From positions 1-64,000 of the forward strand of contig JAQXHU010000032.1 in NCBI GenBank assembly GCA_029007435.1: a stretch of DNA of 64,000 nt, given 5' to 3'. The stretch's first letter is position 1, and each line of letters opens with the position of its first letter. Below the pieces are notes generated by a model. The model worked only from the letters and a program-made list of their open reading frames with translations, was not told the origin of the DNA and did no database searches. The DNA comes from Bacteroidales bacterium (lineage in GTDB: Bacteria; Bacteroidota; Bacteroidia; Bacteroidales; UBA932). The translations under genes were made by a program, and so were the position numbers. This document shows positions 1-7,912 of this stretch, piece by piece.

Positions 1-269
1 ATTTTCTCCACAACACCGCCCTCCTGAGGACTGATCTGCACTGTTGTCATCGGCTGGACCTGCCCGCTGACACGGATATAGTCATTAAACTCTCCTCGAG
101 TCACCTCATTAATTGTCAATGAATCTCCATTTACTCTGAGGGTCGGGGAACTGTCCCGTAAAAAGAGCCAGAGAATAAAAATGGCAAGAAGCCCAAGGCC
201 CCAGTAAGGCAATGCCTTTTTTGTAAAGGCGGCAGCAAAGCCTTTTTTCTTTTCGATGATCTTATCCAT
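1..269 (-). CDS. HlyD/RND-type efflux periplasmic adaptor, N-terminal part (cut by window edge)
   Basis: Reverse-strand reading from ATG at 269: MDKIIEKKKGFAAAFTKKALPYWGLGLLAIFILWLFLRDSSPTLRVNGDSLTINEVTRGEFNDYIRVSGQVQPMTTVQISPQEGGVVEKI; N-terminal TM helix then the adaptor-like start of the lipoyl/barrel region; directly downstream of tolC. Confidence 0.8.
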   Translation of the reverse strand, partial: MDKIIEKKKGFAAAFTKKALPYWGLGLLAIFILWLFLRDSSPTLRVNGDSLTINEVTRGEFNDYIRVSGQVQPMTTVQISPQEGGVVEK

Positions 270-296
270 TATTTTATCATTTATTCGTTTATTCTT

Positions 297-340
297 GATC
301 TCTCCATTACGTTGCTTCGCAACTCCTGTCGAGATGACAG
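297..340 (-). repeat. Candidate dispersed REP/MITE-like intergenic element (tgtcatctcgacaggag-ttgcgaagcaa-cgtaatggagagatc)
   Basis: Sits between tolC and hlyD; contains perfect inverted repeat GTTGC-TTC-GCAAC (311-323); resembles gtcatctcgac...ggagagatc intergenic repeats common in Bacteroidota genomes; only one copy seen in this window. Confidence 0.4.
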
Positions 341-371
341 TATATAGGCAAGTGACCTGTCGATATACGCA

Positions 372-1757
372 TTAAAACTGATCGATATAAGGAATACCGT
401 TGTAATAATCCACGACGCTGCGCTTCAGATAGAACTGAAGCAGGGAATTCAATCGCTCTGCCTTGGCACTCAGATAGTTGTCCGCCGCTTTCTGGTAATC
501 CAAAGCGGACACCAGGCCCTCCTCATACTTCCTCCGGTTCAGCGTCCAGGCCACTTCCTGCACTTCAGCTCTCCTGTCGGCCTGAAGAAAAGCTGCTGAC
601 GCCCCGTCCCTGTCCTGGACAGCGCGATGTATTTCAGCCTCGACTTCACGAAGTTTTCCTTCATATTCAGCATTAGCTTTCATATAGGCATTTTTCTTTC
701 TGCGCAGATTGGAAACTCTTGACAATCTGTCATAAATCGGAAACGAAAGAGACAGCTGGAGATACTCTCCCCCGTTATTCCTGAACTGGGTATTGAACGG
801 AGTGGTGACATAGCCCTCTTTCCCTGGATATGTGTAATAGCTTGTCGACCATCCACCGTAAAACGTAAGGGACGGGGTGAACCTCCATTTGGCGCTATTT
901 AGTTCATAACGGGCTGTACGCAAAGCGTTACCTGCAATGCGGACCGCAGGATTGAGCCGCGCTATGTCCGAATAGTCATCACGTTCTTTCTCCTGCAGAA
1001 ATGACCTTCCATAAGGGTCCACGTAATCCTTTGAGACTATGCCGGAGTCGATGGACAATTTTTCGTCCGCAGGACAGAACATAATGTCTTTCAATGTTAT
1101 ATAAGCATCAGCAAGCCTGTTTTCAGCATCGATCAGTTTATAGCTCCAGTCGGCGAGATCAGCCTCCATCTCGACAACATCGGCATAGCCCTTCTGGCCA
1201 AGTTCTTCCTGCTTCTTAACAAGAGAGAGAGATGACTCCGCAGTTGCTTTCTGGGATTTCAATATCTCTGACAATTCTTTGTAATAGACCACATTATAGA
1301 ATGCTTCCATCGTGGCGAGACAGATCTGGTCGATTGTCTGGCGCTCTTTGTCAATACCCATCTGAACCGAAGTATTGGCAATGCGGATATTGTTCACCGC
1401 GGAAAATCCATTGAAAATCGTAATTCCTCCAGAGACTGAATACCCGTTGTTGAATGAAGTTATTGAGACATAAGTATTGGTCTCAGGATCGACCGAACGG
1501 CCGAAGTTGTAGTAGCCGTAGCTGTTGGCTTCGAGACTCGGGGTGAAAGCCCTGAGCAACGCCTCCAGGCGGTCGACTCTCGCATCTGAAATCTCGGTTC
1601 CTGAAGTAATCACTTTATATGAATGGTCAACGGCATACTGCATACATTGCTTCAATGTCATTTGAGCAGTTTCTTCGGTCCGCACAGGTTCCTGCGCCGC
1701 AACGCAATAACCGGAAATAATGATGATGAATAATGTTGATACTAATTGTTTCCGCAT
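372..1757 (-). CDS. TolC-family outer membrane efflux protein
   Basis: 461 aa, signal peptide, TolC/OEP-type repeats (MTLKQCMQYAVDHSYKV..., YEEGLVSALDYQKAADNYLSAKAERLNSLLQFYLKRSVVDYY). Confidence 0.93.
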   Translation of the reverse strand: MRKQLVSTLFIIIISGYCVAAQEPVRTEETAQMTLKQCMQYAVDHSYKVITSGTEISDARVDRLEALLRAFTPSLEANSYGYYNFGRSVDPETNTYVSITSFNNGYSVSGGITIFNGFSAVNNIRIANTSVQMGIDKERQTIDQICLATMEAFYNVVYYKELSEILKSQKATAESSLSLVKKQEELGQKGYADVVEMEADLADWSYKLIDAENRLADAYITLKDIMFCPADEKLSIDSGIVSKDYVDPYGRSFLQEKERDDYSDIARLNPAVRIAGNALRTARYELNSAKWRFTPSLTFYGGWSTSYYTYPGKEGYVTTPFNTQFRNNGGEYLQLSLSFPIYDRLSRVSNLRRKKNAYMKANAEYEGKLREVEAEIHRAVQDRDGASAAFLQADRRAEVQEVAWTLNRRKYEEGLVSALDYQKAADNYLSAKAERLNSLLQFYLKRSVVDYYNGIPYIDQF

Positions 1758-1854
1758 ATTATGCTGTTCTTTTTTAAGCAGCTTGTATCCATCAACGTGC
1801 CATAGTTATCAAATTGTTGATTCACAATATAATACCAGAACAAAAGACATAAAA

Positions 1855-1875
1855 AGTGTCAAAAAATTTGACACT
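1855..1875 (-). promoter_or_regulatory. Perfect 9-bp palindrome AGTGTCAAA-AAA-TTTGACACT in the tolC leader; terminator-like hairpin or operator
   Basis: Perfect inverted repeat with 3-nt centre; on the minus strand it is followed by a T run (GACACTTTTTATG). Confidence 0.55.
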
Positions 1876-1975
1876 GTATGTAAAATAATTTGTCAAACCG
1901 GCAAGAACAATTGTCTATCTGTCCGTAAATTTTGTCTTTTTGTCCACTTTCCAAGACTAATTATATTTAGATTTG

Positions 1976-2006
1976 CAAAAGTAGATTGAATAAATATACT
2001 GACAAA
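1976..2006 (-). promoter_or_regulatory. Bacteroidota-type promoter for the tolC-hlyD operon
   Basis: Minus strand: -33 TTTG (2006-2003), 19-nt spacer, -7 TACTTTTG (1983-1976) matching TAnnTTTG. Confidence 0.6.
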
Positions 2007-2047
2007 TCATTATTCCCAAAAAAACGCTTCACTATAATAATTGAACG

Positions 2048-2098
2048 AGCCCCGCAGAGTTCCCAGTCTTGTGAAAGACAAAGTCCGGCTGCGGGGCT
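2048..2098 (-). terminator. Stem-loop downstream of purN
   Basis: AGCCCCGCAG (2048-2057) / CTGCGGGGCT (2089-2098), 10-bp perfect stem just after the purN stop. Confidence 0.55.
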
Positions 2099-2146
2099 GA
2101 ATTAATTGTTAGATATTAATCTTATGAATCGGAATCTCCGGTAATG

Positions 2147-2716
2147 TTATAGCTCATTGAGCACTTTCTCGACAACTATAGGGAAATACTTCATTTCGAG
2201 AATATGCTCTTTCTCGGCGATCTGGTCCGGAGTGTCTTCAGGAAGAACAGGTGTTGAATACTGGGCGATTATTTCTCCGCCATCAACCTCATTGCTCACA
2301 TAATGGACAGTCATACCGGTCTCACTCTCGCCGGCAGCCTTGACAGCCTCGTGCACGTGATGCCCGTACATTCCTATACCTCCGAATTTCGGCAGCAAAG
2401 CAGGATGCAGGTTGATCATTCGGCGCGGATATGCATTGATAAGAAAATCCGGTACAACGAGAAGAAAACCTGCCAGCACTATGAAATCTATTCTGTATTT
2501 TGCCATCAACGGCATAAGAATCTCTTCCCTGTTGAAATCCTTTTTAGGCACAACCACCGTCTCAACCCCGAGTCCTGTCGCCCTGACAAGCGCATAAGCA
2601 TCAGGCCTGTTGCTGAGCACCAACGCTATATTCACATTTTCAGAATTCCGGAAATGTTTTATCAGAGCCTCGCAATTGGTTCCGCTGCCCGAAACAAAGA
2701 TCGCTACATTCACCAT
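2147..2716 (-). CDS. purN: Phosphoribosylglycinamide formyltransferase
   Basis: MVNVAIFVSGSGTNCEALI..., NLHPALLPKFGGIGMYGHHVHEAV..., GMTVHYVSNEVDGGEII: classic GART motifs. Confidence 0.95.
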   Translation of the reverse strand: MVNVAIFVSGSGTNCEALIKHFRNSENVNIALVLSNRPDAYALVRATGLGVETVVVPKKDFNREEILMPLMAKYRIDFIVLAGFLLVVPDFLINAYPRRMINLHPALLPKFGGIGMYGHHVHEAVKAAGESETGMTVHYVSNEVDGGEIIAQYSTPVLPEDTPDQIAEKEHILEMKYFPIVVEKVLNEL

Positions 2717-2817
2717 AACTGGAACAATTTGTAATTTATAGATTTATTTACATCAATCTTCAAAATTACAACATTTTTATAAAAAATCGTAATAATAAGG
2801 CTTATCCCCCCAGGCCG

Positions 2818-3044
2818 TCACTTTTTGAAGAAGCCGGCTGTTGCCATAACCGGACGGTTGCCGCCTGTAGTTATGTCATTGACGTGAGAGCTTCCGACCA
2901 TCATACCGGTAGAGCCGCCACCGTCAAGATTCAGCGCTCCGGTGCAGCTGAGCCCTTTTCATTATCATAGCGAGTTCCATCAGCAGAACTGCAGGAAACA
3001 AAAAGCAATACCGCGAGGAAAATGGAATTATGAAATGGAGTCAT
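2818..3044 (-). pseudogene. Decayed lipoprotein/phosphodiester glycosidase (NAGPA/DUF2233) remnant: signal peptide joined to the C-terminal fragment, with frameshift
   Basis: Minus strand from ATG 3044: MTPFHNSIFLAVLLFVSCSSADGTRYDNEKG... (lipobox, stops after about 37 aa). Shifted frames read ELAMIMK then GLSCTGALNLDGGGSTGMMVGSSHVNDITTGGNRPVMATAGFFKK* ending at 2818; NLDGGGST is the NAGPA/DUF2233 signature. Confidence 0.72.
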
Positions 3045-3063
3045 AGCAGTGGTGACAGATAAT

Positions 3064-3106
3064 GCCGGCCGGTGTCCGCCACGTGACAGCAGGCAGCCCG
3101 GCCGGC
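3064..3106 (-). terminator. Stem-loop downstream of the phosphohexomutase gene
   Basis: GCCGGCCGG (3064-3072) / CCGGCCGGC (3098-3106). Confidence 0.6.
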
Positions 3107-3125
3107 GGAGGATATTTATAATAAT

Positions 3126-4823
3126 TTATTTCACAAACTGGGCTTTAAGGCGCTCGATCTTGGCATCTGCGTCATCCCCCTTGGCTCCGAAATAGAACTT
3201 AATCTTTGGTTCTGTTCCTGAAGGACGTACAGACACTACATCTCCGTCAGCATCGAAGAACTGAAGCACATTCGAAGACGGAAGGCCAGTCTCTTCAGTC
3301 TTGAGATAATCCACGACTTTGACAACAGGAGAGCCGATAAGGTCTGCCGGAGGTGTCTGGCGCATATCAGCCATAATTTTCTGGATCTCCTCCGCTCCGC
3401 TCTTGCCTTTGCGCACGAGAGAAGTAAGACCTTCCTTCCTGTAACCGTACTCTTTGTAGATTTTCTGGAGAAGCTGGTACAAAGTAAGTCCCTGGTCCTT
3501 TGCCCAGGCGGCGCACTCCGCTACCATAGCGCAGGCTATCTGGGCATCCTTGTCACGGACATACTGGCCGACATTGAACCCGTAGCTCTCCTCACCTCCG
3601 CAGATGAACTCACCAGTCGCTTCATTCCTTTTCACAATCTCGGCGATATACTTGAAGCCGGTAAGCACGTTGTAAACCTTGACACCAAAGCTCTCGGCTA
3701 TCTCGCGGATAAGCTCTGTAGTGACGATTGTCTTCACAACATAAGCTCCGGCATTGAGTTTTCCAAGTTCCTTCCAGCGGCTCAGAATGTAATATGTGAT
3801 GATTGAACCTGTCTGGTTTCCATTGAGCTGCAGCATCTTGCCATCGTTGTCCCGCACAGCTATACCCATTCTGTCAGCATCAGGGTCAGTGGCAAGAACC
3901 ACATCGGCACCCTCGCGGTCCGCAACCTCAAGAGCCATTTTCATAGCTGCAGGCTCCTCAGGGTTCGGGGACTGCACTGTAGGGAAATCACCGTCGCTCA
4001 CATCCTGCTCAGGCACGTGGTAAACATTGGTGAACCCGAGGCGGTGCAGGCACTCAGGCACGAGACGCACGCCGCATCCGTGGAGCGGAGTATAGACAAA
4101 TTTAAGCTCAGGATGGCGTTTTCTTGCCTCAGGCGAGAGCATAAGTGAAAGAATGTCATTGAGATACTGTTCATCAACATCTTTGCCCATCATTTCAATC
4201 TCTCCACATTCCTCCTCTGCTTTGAAACGAACCTGGGAAGGCTCGGCTATCTTGGCGACCTCGGCAACGACGTCCTTGTCAACCGGAGAGGTAATCTGGG
4301 CTCCGTCAGACCAGAATACCTTGTAACCATTGTATTCCTTGGGATTGTGGGAAGCAGTCACCATAACACCGGCTATGGCCCTTTTGAACCTGATGGCGTA
4401 GCTGAGCTCCGGCGTAGGCCTGATATTGTCAAAAAGGAAAACGTGCATTCCGTTGGCGCTCATCACATCGGCAGTAATCTTGGCGAACAGCTTGCTGTTG
4501 TTACGGCTGTCAAATGAGATGCAGACTCTCACATCGTCAGGATTGATCGGGTCACCATAGGCATCCTTGCAGTCAGCTGCGTGGGCTTTGATATAATTCG
4601 CGAGACCCTGGGTGGCCATACCTACAGTGTATTTGTTCATACGGTTGGTACCGACACCCATAATGCCGCGGAGACCTCCGGTACCGAATTCAAGATTGCG
4701 GTAGAAGGCATCCTCGAATCCTGCGGGATCACTGTTGCGCAACTCTATGATTTTGCCTTTTGTCTCGGGATCGAAATCCCCTTCAAGCCAGCTTTGAGCG
4801 ACTTCTTTGAAATCTTTTGCCAT
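3126..4823 (-). CDS. Phospho-sugar mutase (phosphoglucomutase/phosphomannomutase family)
   Basis: 565 aa; VMVTASHNPKEYNGYKVFW active-site serine loop; TDPDADRMGIAV metal site; GGEESYGF; RPSGTEPKIKFY phosphate-binding motif. Confidence 0.95.
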   Translation of the reverse strand: MAKDFKEVAQSWLEGDFDPETKGKIIELRNSDPAGFEDAFYRNLEFGTGGLRGIMGVGTNRMNKYTVGMATQGLANYIKAHAADCKDAYGDPINPDDVRVCISFDSRNNSKLFAKITADVMSANGMHVFLFDNIRPTPELSYAIRFKRAIAGVMVTASHNPKEYNGYKVFWSDGAQITSPVDKDVVAEVAKIAEPSQVRFKAEEECGEIEMMGKDVDEQYLNDILSLMLSPEARKRHPELKFVYTPLHGCGVRLVPECLHRLGFTNVYHVPEQDVSDGDFPTVQSPNPEEPAAMKMALEVADREGADVVLATDPDADRMGIAVRDNDGKMLQLNGNQTGSIITYYILSRWKELGKLNAGAYVVKTIVTTELIREIAESFGVKVYNVLTGFKYIAEIVKRNEATGEFICGGEESYGFNVGQYVRDKDAQIACAMVAECAAWAKDQGLTLYQLLQKIYKEYGYRKEGLTSLVRKGKSGAEEIQKIMADMRQTPPADLIGSPVVKVVDYLKTEETGLPSSNVLQFFDADGDVVSVRPSGTEPKIKFYFGAKGDDADAKIERLKAQFVK

Positions 4824-4897
4824 AATTATGCGTTTTAAACTCTTTGCAAAAATAAGGAATTATCTGTATTTTTGAAAGGATAAAAAATCAAGTTTTG

Positions 4898-6160
4898 ATG
4901 ACATTCAAGGAATTTATACTGGAACACGCTTCCGACGACACATCCAGACTTCTTTTCGCAAAAGGCAGATGGCCGGAGATTGATATGGAGCAGGCTGTGA
5001 CCGCCATTGAATGCAGACGTAAAATCCGGTCAAAACTTCCACGATGGCATTCAGAACCGGACATTTTTTACCCTGACAGGCTTTGTGCCGAGCAATGCAG
5101 TTCCGAAGAGACAGCCGGATATAAAGCCCGCCTGGCCGCTGAAATTTCAGGAGGGGGACGTATAGCTGACCTGACAGGAGGCCTGGGCGTTGACTGTTCT
5201 GCCTTTGCCGCACATTTCAAGAAAGTGCTGTACAATGAGATGGATTCGTCGAGGGCTGAAGCTGCCAGACATAATTTCAAGGTGCTCGGACTGGACAATA
5301 TCGAGATTGAAACTTTCTGCGCGTCGAAAGATGAAACGGCATTGTGGGCCAGACTGAAGGAATTCTCACCGGATATCATCTACATTGATCCTGCAAGAAG
5401 ATCAGCGGAGGGCAGCAAAGTGTTCCTGATAGAAGAATGCAGCCCTGACGTGCTCGGGCTCCTCCCTCAAATCTTCAGTTGCTCGAAAAATCTGATGATA
5501 AAACTGTCTCCTATGGCTGACATCACTATGGTCAGCGGACGGCTTGAGGCAAACGGGGCGGATGTCATTGAAGTCCACTGCATTGCGTCCTCAGGAGAAT
5601 GTAAAGAGGTGCTTGTCCTTGCCGTGAAGTCCGACGGGTGTCATAAGGAGCATTCCACAGTGGTATATGACAACGGCAACACAATGAGGTTCAATCGCGG
5701 AAATGACGGCAATATCCCGGACAATTCCCCATCCCTTATGCACAACATTGACGAAGCGTATGGAATGCGCTACCTGTTCGAGCCGGGGAAAGCCCTTGCA
5801 AAGTCTGGACTGTTCAATGAGATCTGCTGTTTCGGAATAAGAAAGGCCGGGATTCACACCCACATATATTTCTCCCCGGAAATGCCTTCAGGCGATATTG
5901 CCGGATTCGGCAAAACATTCGCCATAAAGCAGATACTGCCTCTCAGCAAGAAAACAATCAAATCCGTCGGAGCTCAATGGCCGGAATGCGACGTGACCTC
6001 AAGAAACATACCGATGACAAGCGACGAGCTGAGGAAACGCACCGGATGCAGGTCAGGCGGGAAGTTTCACCTTTTCGGGCTCCGGATGGACTTCGCGGAG
6101 AAGCAAAACCCCGGGAAGCCCCGGGGCGAAAATTATCTTGTAGTCGCTGAACGTTTATAA
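4898..6160 (+). CDS. Class I SAM-dependent methyltransferase with C-terminal THUMP-like domain
   Basis: IADLTGGLGVDCSAFA SAM-binding motif, IIYIDPARR motif; layout of the Bacteroidota THUMP-like methyltransferase family. Confidence 0.85.
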   Translation: MTFKEFILEHASDDTSRLLFAKGRWPEIDMEQAVTAIECRRKIRSKLPRWHSEPDIFYPDRLCAEQCSSEETAGYKARLAAEISGGGRIADLTGGLGVDCSAFAAHFKKVLYNEMDSSRAEAARHNFKVLGLDNIEIETFCASKDETALWARLKEFSPDIIYIDPARRSAEGSKVFLIEECSPDVLGLLPQIFSCSKNLMIKLSPMADITMVSGRLEANGADVIEVHCIASSGECKEVLVLAVKSDGCHKEHSTVVYDNGNTMRFNRGNDGNIPDNSPSLMHNIDEAYGMRYLFEPGKALAKSGLFNEICCFGIRKAGIHTHIYFSPEMPSGDIAGFGKTFAIKQILPLSKKTIKSVGAQWPECDVTSRNIPMTSDELRKRTGCRSGGKFHLFGLRMDFAEKQNPGKPRGENYLVVAERL

Positions 6161-7909
6161 GTTCAGACAGATTCCTGCTGTGAGGCCGATGCCTCCCTGA
6201 TAATGGAAAGGAGAGCGCTGCACATTCATATTCAGCAGATTGTCTCCTCTAAGCCATAATGAGAAGGTTCTTGTCAGAGCGAATTCCAGTTCAGCGCCCA
6301 GATTGACATAGGCAGGGATATGGCACTTCATAAAAATGATTTGTTCATCCTCTCCCGCAGAGATGGCCGCATTGTTGGCAAAACCGCTTCTGCGTGATGC
6401 AAAATCAGCTGTCACAGAAGCGAATATGCGTTTCTTATAATTATACTTGGCCTTCAAATCGCCACTGAAAAACGAAGGTTCGAAACACGGTTCAATGTGT
6501 TCATCAAGATTCGAGGATTTGATATGGAAACGTGAATCGACACTGACGTCCCTGGATTCCCATTGGAGCAGGATGTCCGAATATACAAGGTCGAACGTCT
6601 TGAAAGCCAATGCCGGAAGCATAACTGTCTCCAATGTGTTGCTGCTGTAATAAACGGCATCAACAGGAGCGTCTTTGTACGAAACATATCCGAATCTCAC
6701 GTCATAGCGGAACTTTCCCGAAATGTTGCCTTCGAGACCGGCTGCAAGGTTGAACCTTTCAACTGTATTCTGTGACATTGGGCCGAACCCGGTACTGTAG
6801 TAAGGATTGAAGAAATGTCTCTTCTCCTTGAGGGACGCATATGAATTGCGGTCAAGTCCTCCTGTCGCTGAGAGATATATGTTCAGATAATCTTTCACCG
6901 CCTTGATTCCGATATGAACGTCAGGATATACTATCTGTCCCTTGCCTGTATTCAGTTCACTGCCATTGAATACATCTCCCGAACCGAGTCTCAGTGCCAC
7001 TTGCGCTCCAAGAGTCATATTCCAGCGGCTCCGGTCAATGACATACTTCGGGGTTACGCTGAAAACACCGTTCGTGGATGAGAAGAGGGAGGAATATGCA
7101 GTCACTCCGACGCCAAGATCAACAAGAAAGCTGTTGTGCTGTCTTACCACAGGTCCGAAAGATCCAAGAAAATCTATGTCACTCATTTTCAGACAGCCGG
7201 ACGGTGCGACTCCCTGGGTGCCATACCTACAGTAAATGCCTGCGTCATAGAAGAAATACGTATCACCGGGATTGACTGAACGGACTCTGAGACTTGCGTT
7301 CGCAGCATTCCAACCGACAGCGGATATGGAGTCCTTGGTATGTATTCCCTGATAGCCGGCGTCAAATGAAAGAAAACCCTTGTCGAAATCGGCTCTTCCA
7401 CGGATACCCGCCCTGGTCTCCATATCGTAGCCATCCATTTTGCCGTCAAGAAGGTCAATATTGGATTTCGCATCAAGCCCTTCAATACCATATTTACCTA
7501 TGAATGAACGGTGTGTGGCATAGAGTGACATCCTGAAGCGCTTCTTGAACTGAGGCTCCCAAACGAAGTCCATATATGGACGCATCAGCCATCCGGCTCC
7601 TGCCTTTAGATATAGAGAACGGCCCGAATAAGGCTCCTGTACCGGTTTCATATCAAGGGTGTATGGCTTGAAATCGTATGAGCCTTTATATGGGTTCTCG
7701 AAGACCGAATAATCGAAATCCAGATTGAACTTGGTCAAAGAATCCGGCACATTCATTTCAATAGAAGGCTTGTGCACTTCCATCAGTTTTCCCTCATACG
7801 CCCTTGTAACAGAGACAGTGGGATTGAAATTCTGTGCATCAGACCGTCCTGCGCCGAAAAGCAGTCCGGACAGCAGGGCGAGATATATTTTTTTATTTGC
7901 CATCATCAT
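6155..7909 (-). CDS. TonB-dependent-receptor-like outer membrane beta-barrel (no plug domain evident)
   Basis: Signal peptide; alternating beta-barrel pattern; terminal LWLRGDNLLNMNVQRSPFHYQGGIGLTAGICLNL like TonB-receptor C-termini. Confidence 0.8.
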   Translation of the reverse strand: MMMANKKIYLALLSGLLFGAGRSDAQNFNPTVSVTRAYEGKLMEVHKPSIEMNVPDSLTKFNLDFDYSVFENPYKGSYDFKPYTLDMKPVQEPYSGRSLYLKAGAGWLMRPYMDFVWEPQFKKRFRMSLYATHRSFIGKYGIEGLDAKSNIDLLDGKMDGYDMETRAGIRGRADFDKGFLSFDAGYQGIHTKDSISAVGWNAANASLRVRSVNPGDTYFFYDAGIYCRYGTQGVAPSGCLKMSDIDFLGSFGPVVRQHNSFLVDLGVGVTAYSSLFSSTNGVFSVTPKYVIDRSRWNMTLGAQVALRLGSGDVFNGSELNTGKGQIVYPDVHIGIKAVKDYLNIYLSATGGLDRNSYASLKEKRHFFNPYYSTGFGPMSQNTVERFNLAAGLEGNISGKFRYDVRFGYVSYKDAPVDAVYYSSNTLETVMLPALAFKTFDLVYSDILLQWESRDVSVDSRFHIKSSNLDEHIEPCFEPSFFSGDLKAKYNYKKRIFASVTADFASRRSGFANNAAISAGEDEQIIFMKCHIPAYVNLGAELEFALTRTFSLWLRGDNLLNMNVQRSPFHYQGGIGLTAGICLNL

Positions 7910-7912
7910 AGT

